Shown piece after piece: positions 9,308 to 17,309 of a stretch of 50,219 bases of DNA. The stretch's first letter is position 1. Each line of letters opens with the position of its first letter. The notes beneath the pieces are model-generated. The model did no database searches, was not told the DNA's origin, and was given only the letters and a program-made list of their open reading frames with translations. This stretch comes from Phycisphaerae bacterium (lineage in GTDB: Bacteria; Planctomycetota; Phycisphaerae; UBA1845): NCBI GenBank assembly GCA_028282665.1, contig JANQHN010000102.1, positions 1-50,219 on the forward strand, in the 5' to 3' direction. The position numbers were made by a program, and so were the translations under genes.

Positions 9308-9379
9308 ATGAGCGAAGGTCAAAGCGTACTTCGCTCCACCGAACGAGACGCCAGGAAACTTTGTTTCAGGAGATGGTTT

Positions 9380-9673
9380 ATGCGTTCCTCGAATACTGCT
9401 TCCCGCCGCAAGCACTACCTCGCCGCTGCGGTCATGATGACCGGTTGTTTGTTCTTCTCACTCGGCGGTGCATGTGAAATGGCCACGAACTATTTCGATC
9501 CCTGCGGAACGATTTTCGCCAATTGCGATCCCGGCTCATTTCAACTGCAGTTTGCCGACGTCCCCGACTGGAGCGTCGATCCGACATGCACGATCCCGGG
9601 CGGTTGCACTGACGGCGGCGAACCCTGGGAAGATCCCTACGATCAACTGGGTCCGGGCTTCGACGGCCCGTAA
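9380..9673 (+). CDS. Small secreted Cys-containing protein, 97 aa
   Basis: A basic start, a hydrophobic core (YLAAAVMMTGCLFFSLGGAC) and a short acidic mature part with Cys in FDPCGTIFANCDPG, PTCTIPGGCTDG and a Gly/Pro/Asp-rich tail. The IFANCDPG segment mirrors IFDCNSG in the preceding gene, suggesting distant tandem paralogs. AGGAG 9 bp before ATG 9380 sets the start. A strong terminator follows at 9704-9738. Function is unknown; envelope location is likely. Confidence 0.65.
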   Translation: MRSSNTASRRKHYLAAAVMMTGCLFFSLGGACEMATNYFDPCGTIFANCDPGSFQLQFADVPDWSVDPTCTIPGGCTDGGEPWEDPYDQLGPGFDGP

Positions 9674-9703
9674 TGCCGTTACCAGTATAGTCAACGATTT
9701 TCC

Positions 9704-9738
9704 AACCCGGATCGCTTAGAGTGCGATCCGGGTTTTTT
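9704..9738 (+). terminator. Rho-independent terminator
   Basis: A 12-bp perfect stem AACCCGGATCGC/GCGATCCGGGTT with a 7-nt loop (9716-9722), ending in TTTTTT at 9733-9738. It closes the unit holding the two small secreted-protein genes. Confidence 0.9.
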
Positions 9739-9957
9739 GGTGCCCGCCAGCGGTCTATCAGTTAAGGTCGAACGCACTTTGGACGAACGGCGCTATCCGG
9801 TATACGCGGCAGGTTTAGACTCGGTGTTCTCAGCCGAAGGAGAAATCACAGCAGCGCCAGCCGCAAATCCGCTATAAATCGCGACGGTAAATGCCGACTT
9901 AATGGGAGAAGAATCGCGTCTTCAAGATCGCGACAACCTTTAGGTAAGGACATGTTT

Positions 9958-10134
9958 ATGAAATCGAGTCGAGTCAATCAACGCCTAAAAAAGGCTATGA
10001 AAACAGTCGCACTTTGTGCCGGTGGCGCGATCATGTTGCAATTCGCAAGCTGCTTGACCAGTTTCTGGCCAAACGCTTTAACGTTCGGCGGATTGTTCGC
10101 TCTGCGTGAAGGCTTGGCACAACTCGGCGGATGA
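9958..10134 (+). CDS. Tiny secreted or lipoprotein-like peptide, 58 aa
   Basis: A basic N-terminus (MKSSRVNQRLKKAMK) followed by a hydrophobic run ending in LQFASC, which is close to a lipobox, then a short tail rich in Leu/Gly. ATG 9958 is chosen because an AAGGA site lies 7 bp upstream; the in-frame ATG 9952 is too near that site. Its stop overlaps the ATG of the next gene (ATGA at 10131-10134), so translation is probably coupled. Function is unknown; the size and layout resemble short planctomycete envelope peptides. Confidence 0.6.
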   Translation: MKSSRVNQRLKKAMKTVALCAGGAIMLQFASCLTSFWPNALTFGGLFALREGLAQLGG

Positions 10135-11477
10135 AACCCATGCCCGGTCAAATCGACTCAGGCTCAAAGCTACTCATGTTGTCGGTGATGTGTCTTACGT
10201 GTATGGCAATCGGTTCGGCTTCAGCGTTACAGCCTGATTCATCTTTGACCTGTCCAGCAAAACCCGGTGAAATCGCCGAGTTGGTACGAGACCTTGAGAG
10301 CGAAGTCTACGACACTCGCACTTTCGCCACGCGGCGGTTATGCGCCATCGGGATTTCTGCCCGCGACGCACTGCGTAAAGCGGCCGATAGCGACAGCTTC
10401 GAGCTCGCCATGCGAGCGGAAGCCGTTTTGGCGATCCTGGACCAAATTCTCTTCTCAGGCGTCGATGTAGAATTGCAATTCAGTGCAGATAAAACCGCCT
10501 GGGATAAACCAGTCGATCTGATCGTGACATTTGCAAATCGATCAAAATACCCCGCCAGACTACCTTTTGCCACCAAATCAATTTCCGAAGAAGGGCAATC
10601 TCGGGAAACGCGGCAGGTGCTGACCATGTTGAACTTTGCTGATTGGCTCGTGGTGCAGCGGATGGGTTCGCAAGCCCCCATGTCGGTGACGGTGGAAGAC
10701 ATAGGCCTGGACAGTACCATTCAAACAGCCGTGGAAAAATCGATCGAATCGACAGAATTCTCCATATTGAAACCAGGAGAGCAGGCGGAAATGCGAATAA
10801 GTCCGTTTAACCGCGGGTTCGCCCGTTACCGCATGCTTGACGAGGGTGTGTATCAGGCGCGTTTCGTTTATCTGCCGGAATGGAATGACCCGGTTTTGTT
10901 GGAAGCGCGCGCAGGTTCAGTGGAAAGCAATGCAGTCCAGATCCAGCTGACAGCCGCAGCACCGCAAACCGTCGCACGACACAATTCGACGGCGAAGCTA
11001 GTGCTCCAGGAAGAAGAACAACAGGTCGTCGCGCGGATCATCAATCGCCATGATTTGCCGATCGTAGTGAATCTCAACGCAGGACCGGCGGTTCCGTTCG
11101 CCCAGATGCGATGGGTCGTCACAACCCAAACAGGCCACGAACGCATGGTTCCAGCATGGGGCGGTACGACGGATACATTGCGTGATTTTAAAGCGAAGCT
11201 GCTCAAGACCGTCCCGCCGGGGGAAGCGGTTATCCTTTTCCAACTACCTAAAAAAGAACTGAGCGAAACAATCGTCAAAGAATTGGGCAAGGATGCAGGC
11301 AAGCCCGTTGCAATCCGACTGCGGTATTCCAACATACTCAGTCGACGTTGGCAACAACTCCGTATCAAAGAAATCAAATCCACGAATCCGGACAATGCGT
11401 TGAACAAGCCAGTCCCTCGTGAATTAATTACGTTGGATCTCATTAGTGATGCGATTACCCTGCGGCATGAACCATAG
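10131..11477 (+). CDS. Secreted HEAT-like repeat protein, 448 aa
   Basis: No functional family is recognised. A signal peptide (LLMLSVMCLTCMAIGSASA) is followed at about residues 45-105 by a HEAT-like helical unit of the kind seen in planctomycete proteins (ELVRDLESEVYDTRTFATRR ... ALRKAADS ... MRAEAVLAILD). The remaining roughly 340 residues look like beta-rich immunoglobulin-type domains (VDVELQFSADKTAWDKPVD; VVARIINRHDLPIVVNLNA). It is coupled by an ATGA overlap to the 58-aa peptide gene. A periplasmic or surface scaffold role is inference. Confidence 0.7.
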   Translation: MKPMPGQIDSGSKLLMLSVMCLTCMAIGSASALQPDSSLTCPAKPGEIAELVRDLESEVYDTRTFATRRLCAIGISARDALRKAADSDSFELAMRAEAVLAILDQILFSGVDVELQFSADKTAWDKPVDLIVTFANRSKYPARLPFATKSISEEGQSRETRQVLTMLNFADWLVVQRMGSQAPMSVTVEDIGLDSTIQTAVEKSIESTEFSILKPGEQAEMRISPFNRGFARYRMLDEGVYQARFVYLPEWNDPVLLEARAGSVESNAVQIQLTAAAPQTVARHNSTAKLVLQEEEQQVVARIINRHDLPIVVNLNAGPAVPFAQMRWVVTTQTGHERMVPAWGGTTDTLRDFKAKLLKTVPPGEAVILFQLPKKELSETIVKELGKDAGKPVAIRLRYSNILSRRWQQLRIKEIKSTNPDNALNKPVPRELITLDLISDAITLRHEP

Positions 11478-11549
11478 CAACGAAAGAATGGAATCTTTGC
11501 GAGTGTCTCGGCCCGAACCGAGCACTCACGCCTATTCGATGGATCAGCG

Positions 11550-12545
11550 TTGAGCAACCACCCTCACCAGTCCGACCCCGCACGTATGTCGTTTGGGGAG
11601 CACCTCGATGAATTGAGGCAAACCCTGATTTGGGCACTCGCAGGCGTCGTTGTCGGTACTGTGATATGCCTGGCCATCGGCAGGCATATTCTGGCCGTGC
11701 TGTTTCAACCGTTGCTGATTGTGCAAAGCTACAACGGACTCCCTATGGAGTTGCAGGCGCTCGCTCCCGCAGCCGCATTTCTCGCTTATCTCAAAATTGG
11801 GTTTATGTCAGGACTGCTGTTGTCGATGCCCTGGGTGCTCTATCAAGCGTGGCGTTTTATTGCCAGCGGCTTGTATCCGCAGGAGCGCCGATTTGTTCGT
11901 AATCTGGTTCCTGTTTCGTTACTCCTCTTTGTGTTAGGTGTGTTGTTTTTATACTTCATCGTGTTGCCCATCGTTTTGCACTTCTTCATTTCATTCAATA
12001 AACAGTTCGCTCCACCTGAAGTGAAAAACGACGGCTTCTACAGTTGGCTATTGCCCGAAAAAGAGGAGGTCGAAAGCGACGTTTTACCCACACCACTGGA
12101 AATACCGATTCTAGAGGAAGATCCAAAAGAACTGACGGTCGATGCCGTTTGGTTCAACGGGCAGCAGCGTAAGCTGAAAGTGGCGGCGGATGGCAAGGTC
12201 TGGTCCGTCGCCATGCGGAAAGACGATCAATATTCCTCCGTGCAAAGCATGTTCGCGATCGACTTCTACATCAGTTTCGTGCTGTCACTCGCGCTGGCGT
12301 TCGGTATCGCGTTCGAACTACCTGTTGTGGTGTACTTTCTTGCGCGGTCGGGAATCGTGCCGGTGTCGGTCATGGCACGAGGCAGGCGTTACGTGCTGTT
12401 CGGTATCGTGGTGATTGCCGCACTCATGACTCCGCCGGACGTGATTAGTCAACTTTTGCTCGCCGGACCTATGTACCTGCTTTTTGAACTGGGCCTGTTT
12501 ATCGGACGTGGAAAGAAACGGAAACAGCAACGACCAACAGCCTGA
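11550..12545 (+). CDS. tatC: Twin-arginine translocase subunit TatC with enlarged periplasmic loop
   Basis: The substrate-receptor subunit of the Tat export machine for folded proteins. The conserved N-terminal MSFGEHLDELRQTL and six membrane segments are visible, with SGLYPQERRFV and the ALMTPPDVISQ segment late in the protein. The loop after TM3 normally has about 25 residues; here about 95 residues (roughly 140-235) lie between TM3 and TM4, including the acidic LPEKEEVESDVLPTPLEIP and a small beta-like part. TTG 11550 is the longest start; ATG 11586 (MSFGEHLDE) is an alternative and neither has a good ribosome site. tatA/tatB are not adjacent. Confidence 0.92.
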   Translation: MSNHPHQSDPARMSFGEHLDELRQTLIWALAGVVVGTVICLAIGRHILAVLFQPLLIVQSYNGLPMELQALAPAAAFLAYLKIGFMSGLLLSMPWVLYQAWRFIASGLYPQERRFVRNLVPVSLLLFVLGVLFLYFIVLPIVLHFFISFNKQFAPPEVKNDGFYSWLLPEKEEVESDVLPTPLEIPILEEDPKELTVDAVWFNGQQRKLKVAADGKVWSVAMRKDDQYSSVQSMFAIDFYISFVLSLALAFGIAFELPVVVYFLARSGIVPVSVMARGRRYVLFGIVVIAALMTPPDVISQLLLAGPMYLLFELGLFIGRGKKRKQQRPTA

Positions 12546-12581
12546 TTATTCCATTTGTCAACCGGCCAACCGGCTGTCCGC

Positions 12582-13529
12582 CTATTCTAACGCGCCAGTG
12601 AGTTCACGAATGCTGTTTACCCGTTTTCGCTGGAGATAATCGGTAAGCCCTGCACAGATCCGGGTAGGCACGGTTGGATCAACGAAAAGCGACGTGCCCA
12701 CGGCCACTGCAGTCGCCCCAGCAAGCATGAACTCGACTGCATCCTGCCAGGTCGCAATCCCCCCCATTCCGATGATGGGTACGCCCGCGCTTTTGGCGAC
12801 GTTGTTGTAAATGCTGTTCACCATGAAGAGCGCCACCGGCTTGATTGCGGGACCGGAGAGCCCGCCGCAACGGTTGGCAATCATCGGCTTTCTGGTGTCG
12901 ACGTCGATCGCCATGGCCCGTAACGTATTGATGACGGAGAGCGCATCCGCACCTTGATCAACGGCAGCGGCGGCGATTTCATTCACGTCGGTCACGTTAG
13001 GCGACACTTTTACAATCAACTTGGCCCGCTTAACCTCCGATCTCACCTGAGCGACAAGTTCCCGCAACCGCTTCGCGTCGGTTCCGAATTCCAACCCGTC
13101 CGACACATTGGGGCAGGACACGTTCAACTCCAAACCCGCAATGCAATCGATTTTGTCCAATGCGACACATACGGTGAGGTAGTCGTCGACGCTATGGCCG
13201 GCCACGTTGACTATGACGGGTGCCTGCAACTTCGACAGGTACGGTACCTTTTCCGCAATAAAGCGTTCCATGCCTACATTCGCCAACCCGATCGCGTTGA
13301 TCATTCCTCCCGGCGTCTCCACAACTCGGGGCGGCTTATTACCTCTTCGCGGTAGCGGAGTCACTGCTTTGGTCACAAAAGCACCGAGTGAATCGATGCG
13401 AAGAACCGGTTCATACTCCGGACCATAGCCACTCGTTCCCGAGGCGGTCATAATCGGATTCTTCATCGCAAGTCCCGCCAGATCCACCGACAGGTCAGGT
13501 GATTTCGTGATTGGCTCGTTGGTTGTCAT
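12582..13529 (-). CDS. pyrD: Dihydroorotate dehydrogenase, class 1B catalytic subunit
   Basis: Oxidises dihydroorotate to orotate in pyrimidine synthesis. It shows the FMN-barrel signatures NPIMTASGTSGYGPEY, GMINAIGLANVG, ELNVSCPNV with the class 1 catalytic Cys, and IIGMGGIATWQDAVEFMLAGATAV near the C-terminus. I chose ATG 13529 (MTTNEPITK) because class 1B enzymes begin close to this point. In-frame starts at 13586 and 13637 would add 19 or 36 residues unlike the family, and none has a clear ribosome site. Class 1B enzymes usually pair with PyrK; pyrK is not in this window. It is divergent from coaD. Confidence 0.94.
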   Translation of the reverse strand: MTTNEPITKSPDLSVDLAGLAMKNPIMTASGTSGYGPEYEPVLRIDSLGAFVTKAVTPLPRRGNKPPRVVETPGGMINAIGLANVGMERFIAEKVPYLSKLQAPVIVNVAGHSVDDYLTVCVALDKIDCIAGLELNVSCPNVSDGLEFGTDAKRLRELVAQVRSEVKRAKLIVKVSPNVTDVNEIAAAAVDQGADALSVINTLRAMAIDVDTRKPMIANRCGGLSGPAIKPVALFMVNSIYNNVAKSAGVPIIGMGGIATWQDAVEFMLAGATAVAVGTSLFVDPTVPTRICAGLTDYLQRKRVNSIRELTGALE

Positions 13530-13654
13530 TGAGTGCAGGATGGACGTTTGCAGCCGCCGTGTCAACGACACTGGAAGAAGATGCATGGAACCCCAGTTGG
13601 CCTTGTGAGAACGTGGGCATACAATGAAGCCGATCACGAGTGAGAGGTTGTATC

Positions 13655-14173
13655 ATGACAGAGAAAGATTCACGAATCGCTCTATTCCCCGGAGCTTTCG
13701 ACCCAGTCACCCACGGTCATCTGGACATTATCGAGCGGGCGGCAAAGCTATACGACCGCTTGGTCGTTGCGATCGGCATCAACCCGCTCAAACAAACCAT
13801 CTTTACGCCCGAAGAGCGTGCCGAAATGCTGTCCGCCCATACGAGCCCGCTAAACAACGTCAAGGTTCGCACTTATGAAGACCTTACGGTTGAGTTTGCG
13901 AAGCAGGTCGGTGCGGGGGTCATTTTGCGTGGCATCCGCGACACCGTAGATCTCCACAATGAGCTGCAAATTGCCAATACCAACCTGATTATTGGCGGAA
14001 TCGAAACCATGTTCCTCATGACAAGCCACGAACATGTCTTGACTTCCAGTTCGCTGATCAAACAAATTGTGGAAATCGGAGGTTACGATTCAAATCGAAT
14101 TGCGAAACTTGTCCCTTTGGATGTAGCCACCAAGCTGGAAAAACGACTCCGCGCCGCGAAGTCGAACGACTAA
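13655..14173 (+). CDS. coaD: Phosphopantetheine adenylyltransferase
   Basis: Adenylates 4'-phosphopantetheine in coenzyme A synthesis. Motifs are FPGAFDPVTHGHLDII with the nucleotidyltransferase TxGH signature, RGIRDTVDLHNELQIAN, and the ATP-binding TSSSLIKQI. With ATG 13655 the protein has 172 residues, normal for the family. This start has GAGAGG about 8 bp upstream and is preferred over the longer in-frame start at 13640. A short GCGCC/GGCGC hairpin (14179-14194) follows the stop without a T run. Confidence 0.96.
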   Translation: MTEKDSRIALFPGAFDPVTHGHLDIIERAAKLYDRLVVAIGINPLKQTIFTPEERAEMLSAHTSPLNNVKVRTYEDLTVEFAKQVGAGVILRGIRDTVDLHNELQIANTNLIIGGIETMFLMTSHEHVLTSSSLIKQIVEIGGYDSNRIAKLVPLDVATKLEKRLRAAKSND

Positions 14174-14328
14174 GCAACGCGCCGTTTATGGCGCACATCC
14201 ATTCCAGCGCATCTCCAAGATGCATTCCAATCCCCCCACACCTCTAGAACACTCAACCGACAGCCGATAACCAAGATGGAGAATCCACGCACGGTGACGT
14301 ATCACTGCCGTCGCAGGAGGTCGGTAGA

Positions 14329-15231
14329 ATGCTTACAGGTAAATGCTTCGACAACCAGGGCGACAACAGCGTCTCAACGATGCAGCTACCGGATTCTAAT
14401 GTGAACCCTCGCACCTCACGGACGAACAACGTCCAGCCTGCAACGAAAACACTTGATCCGGCCAGCGACAGTTCGACTGAACCGACTTATTTCGATAAGG
14501 CTCGCGCAAAACTCGAAGCACATGCCCGCACGTGGGAGAACCGCCCGCTGGTCCGAGAGCTGTACGCCGGCTACCACCGTATGATCGAAGAGGCGCTAAG
14601 CGCCGTTGCGGGAGCGAACCTGGAGGTCGGTTCCGGCACGGGGCAGTTCGCCACCTATATGCCCAACACGCTGCTGTGCGACCTCGTGCCGTGTTCCTGG
14701 TTAGACCTCGCGGCTGATGCAACGCACCTGCCATTCAATAACGAAACGCTGGCTAATCTGATTCTGCTTGATGTCCTGCACCATATCGATGACGTACGCC
14801 GGTTTTTCGCAGAAACGCAACGCACACTCGCGCCAGGCGGACGAATCATCATGGTGGAGCCCTATTCGTCACCAATCAGTTGGCTGGCGTGGCGGTTCAT
14901 TCACGAAGAAGACATCGATCATAAGGCCAATCCTTTGGAAGGTCCCGCGTTGACTTGCCCCAACTCGGACGATCCCTGGACCGCGAACATCGCCATCCCC
15001 ACCCTTTTGTTTTGGCGCGACCTGACACGGTTCCATACTGAATACCCGGGTTTGCGCGTCGTGACTCGACACCGCTTCGACACAATCGTCATGCCGCTTA
15101 GCGGTGGATTCGAACAACGACCAATCCTCCCGCACTTCCTCGCACCATTCATGCGTGTTCTGGAACGTGCAATCTCGCCGCTGAATCCGATACTCGCGTA
15201 CCGCTGTTTCGTGGTTGTTGAGAAGAAGTAG
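14329..15231 (+). CDS. Class I SAM-dependent methyltransferase, 300 aa
   Basis: A Rossmann-type methyltransferase of the Methyl_11 type. Motif I is LEVGSGTGQF at residues 98-107; DATHLPF (130-136), LLDVLHHIDD (146-155) and LAPGGRIIMVEP (167-178) give the remaining core. The C-terminal half is longer than the minimal fold and may form the acceptor lid. ATG 14329 has a strong AGGAGG site 8 bp upstream, so the 50-residue Ser/Asn/Thr-rich N-terminus is probably translated. It converges on the GT-C glycosyltransferase gene with only 17 bp between stops. The acceptor is unknown; a sugar or lipid intermediate is a guess from context. Confidence 0.88.
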   Translation: MLTGKCFDNQGDNSVSTMQLPDSNVNPRTSRTNNVQPATKTLDPASDSSTEPTYFDKARAKLEAHARTWENRPLVRELYAGYHRMIEEALSAVAGANLEVGSGTGQFATYMPNTLLCDLVPCSWLDLAADATHLPFNNETLANLILLDVLHHIDDVRRFFAETQRTLAPGGRIIMVEPYSSPISWLAWRFIHEEDIDHKANPLEGPALTCPNSDDPWTANIAIPTLLFWRDLTRFHTEYPGLRVVTRHRFDTIVMPLSGGFEQRPILPHFLAPFMRVLERAISPLNPILAYRCFVVVEKK

Positions 15232-15248
15232 AGAATTCCCGGCTGCAC

Positions 15249-17147
15249 TTACGGCACCGTAAACGTCGAAGCAAGGGACTCACGTTCACTGGTTCGCAAG
15301 CCCTTGACACGAAAAACCGAAATGTCAATGTTCGACAATTCGTGGATTTCGAGCCTCTCCACCAACCATTCATCTCCCCAGACGCTCGTCGCTACGAAAT
15401 TGTTTCCATCAAGCGGCGTAAGCTTCGTACGAACTTCTCCGGATGTAATGTAGTAGGCGGGCGTAAGATCGGCTCCGCAAGCGTACCGAAGCGCCGGCGG
15501 TGTATCCGGAAGAGAGCGGTAGTTCTTTTCCGGCGTGTATTCACACCAGTCGCGAACCTGCATGAAGTAACCGGAATCCTCATTCTGGGCCCAGTAGTCG
15601 GTCATGATAAACTCGGAATCGCCCAAACGGGGCGTGTACCGTGCGGTGATGTCAGCCAATAGTTGGCACCGGGCATAATTGTACCATGCAGCCTGCAAGG
15701 CTGTGACAGTCGGAGTAGCGGCAACGACCACGACAACGAGGCTCGCGACGGCTTTCGGACCGACAAACGCGAATGAATCACGCTTAGATTGCTCGGCATG
15801 ACGTTCCGTAGGTCGCCGCAACACTTGCGAAAAGGCCATTAGCATAAGTGGGATGAGCAGTGCGACCGCGGAACCATAGTGATGCACCGACCCATGAACC
15901 GCTGCTCGCATTCCAGCCAGAGCAAACATCGTCGCTCCCGCAACTCCCCAGATAAGATACACATACCTGCGAGCCCGGAAACAACGGAACGCACCTACTG
16001 CCGCCAACAGGACAAGCGGCAATTGGAACAATAGACCAGGATTTTTCCATTGATTCCAAATGGCCGCGATTGCCTGAGCCGGGTCGAACCCGCTATTCAC
16101 CCCCCGCCCGGTCAAAGCATAGGAGATGAACCGGAGCATCATGACGATTTGATCCATCAGGAAGGCGTTAGGCAATACCATTCCGGCTAAGACCGCAAGC
16201 CAAACTACCGGCCACATGGGGTGAACGACAAATCGTATGACCGGGTGTTGCGGAGCGACTCGCGTAAACCACGCGACTCCAGGAATGCTGAAGACTATAG
16301 CAAACAAAACGACTGTTGCGCGGTGATCCCAACCAAGGGATGGGCGCCATCGATTCGTAACGATCACTACAACGCCATAAAAGACAATCGACAGCAATAC
16401 AAGCCGTCGCTTTGCAGTCCAAAATCTAACTGCGGCATCTTTCAACCGGCTTGTCCAATTTTCCGAGTACAAAAAGCCCACACCAAGCAGCAGCGCGGGT
16501 AACAAACCGACCGCATGGACTTTCGTCGTAATGGTCAGACCCGTAAGAAAGGCGGCACCGATCAAACGAACCACACACCTGCGATGCACCGCTTCTGTAA
16601 TGAGATAGACAACGAGAATGCTCAAACTCGCCAGGGGAAGATCGGGCCTGTACATGATCGCACGGCCCAGATGACCTATGCACGCCGCGTACAGCAGTGT
16701 CGCTAAGACGCCCCACTCCCAATGCCCGAAAATGCGGCGAGAAACCTCATGTACAGTAATGATTCCCAAGATGAAAAAGATCGCCGCCCACCCCCTAATC
16801 ATCCAGAGGTATTCACCCATGTTGGCCAGCAGGTTCTCCACATAGATCGTTCGCGAGATGGGGTGATACAAGCTCTGTACGGCGTGATCCGCAGCAATTG
16901 TAAAAGTCAGGAGAATTTGTAGGGGCATGCCCGGATGATCGAAATAGAGTGTAGGTCTGCCCGCGTAAAGATTGGCTGCACTTCCCAGATAAGAACCATC
17001 ACAATCAAGCGTAAGCCACCAAGGTGTAGCAGGCTGAATCAGAATCAAAATCACGGCAAACGAAACGCAAAACAGCAGCGAGAGCACGCGCGCTGTTCGG
17101 CCGCCCGATCGATCGCCATGCAGCCCGTGGGAGTCCAAATCACTCAT
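15249..17147 (-). CDS. GT-C fold membrane glycosyltransferase (PMT/ArnT-like), 632 aa
   Basis: An integral membrane protein with about 11-12 hydrophobic segments and a C-terminal soluble domain of about 150 residues. The first periplasmic loop has an acidic DCDGSYLGSAANLYAG segment and YFDHPGMPLQ, the place where GT-C enzymes carry their catalytic acid. These enzymes transfer sugars from polyprenyl-phosphate donors to lipid or protein acceptors on the outer face of the inner membrane. The start ATG has AAGAGG about 9 bp upstream. Donor and acceptor cannot be told from the sequence. A similarly built TMTC-like protein is encoded at 36.4 kb. Confidence 0.8.
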   Translation of the reverse strand: MSDLDSHGLHGDRSGGRTARVLSLLFCVSFAVILILIQPATPWWLTLDCDGSYLGSAANLYAGRPTLYFDHPGMPLQILLTFTIAADHAVQSLYHPISRTIYVENLLANMGEYLWMIRGWAAIFFILGIITVHEVSRRIFGHWEWGVLATLLYAACIGHLGRAIMYRPDLPLASLSILVVYLITEAVHRRCVVRLIGAAFLTGLTITTKVHAVGLLPALLLGVGFLYSENWTSRLKDAAVRFWTAKRRLVLLSIVFYGVVVIVTNRWRPSLGWDHRATVVLFAIVFSIPGVAWFTRVAPQHPVIRFVVHPMWPVVWLAVLAGMVLPNAFLMDQIVMMLRFISYALTGRGVNSGFDPAQAIAAIWNQWKNPGLLFQLPLVLLAAVGAFRCFRARRYVYLIWGVAGATMFALAGMRAAVHGSVHHYGSAVALLIPLMLMAFSQVLRRPTERHAEQSKRDSFAFVGPKAVASLVVVVVAATPTVTALQAAWYNYARCQLLADITARYTPRLGDSEFIMTDYWAQNEDSGYFMQVRDWCEYTPEKNYRSLPDTPPALRYACGADLTPAYYITSGEVRTKLTPLDGNNFVATSVWGDEWLVERLEIHELSNIDISVFRVKGLRTSERESLASTFTVP

Positions 17148-17309
17148 GTCAGATGCCTCTTCGATTCGCCGCGTGGATTGGTTCGCAGTGATCTACCTCG
17201 CACTTCTTATCGGACATCAATCGAATTCGATGAAGATTGGATCTTTGAGATGTTTAGGACACAAGGGCTGTATACGGTCGGCGATTATCCATACACAATG
17301 GATGGACCA

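Noticed and set aside
9050-10134. Small Cys-containing ORFs as RiPP precursors
   Set aside because: No maturase, protease or dedicated exporter gene is nearby, and the N-termini are Sec-type signals rather than leader peptides.
10868-11557. 229-aa minus-strand ORF
   Set aside because: It is antisense to the secreted HEAT-like protein and shows no domain or ribosome site.
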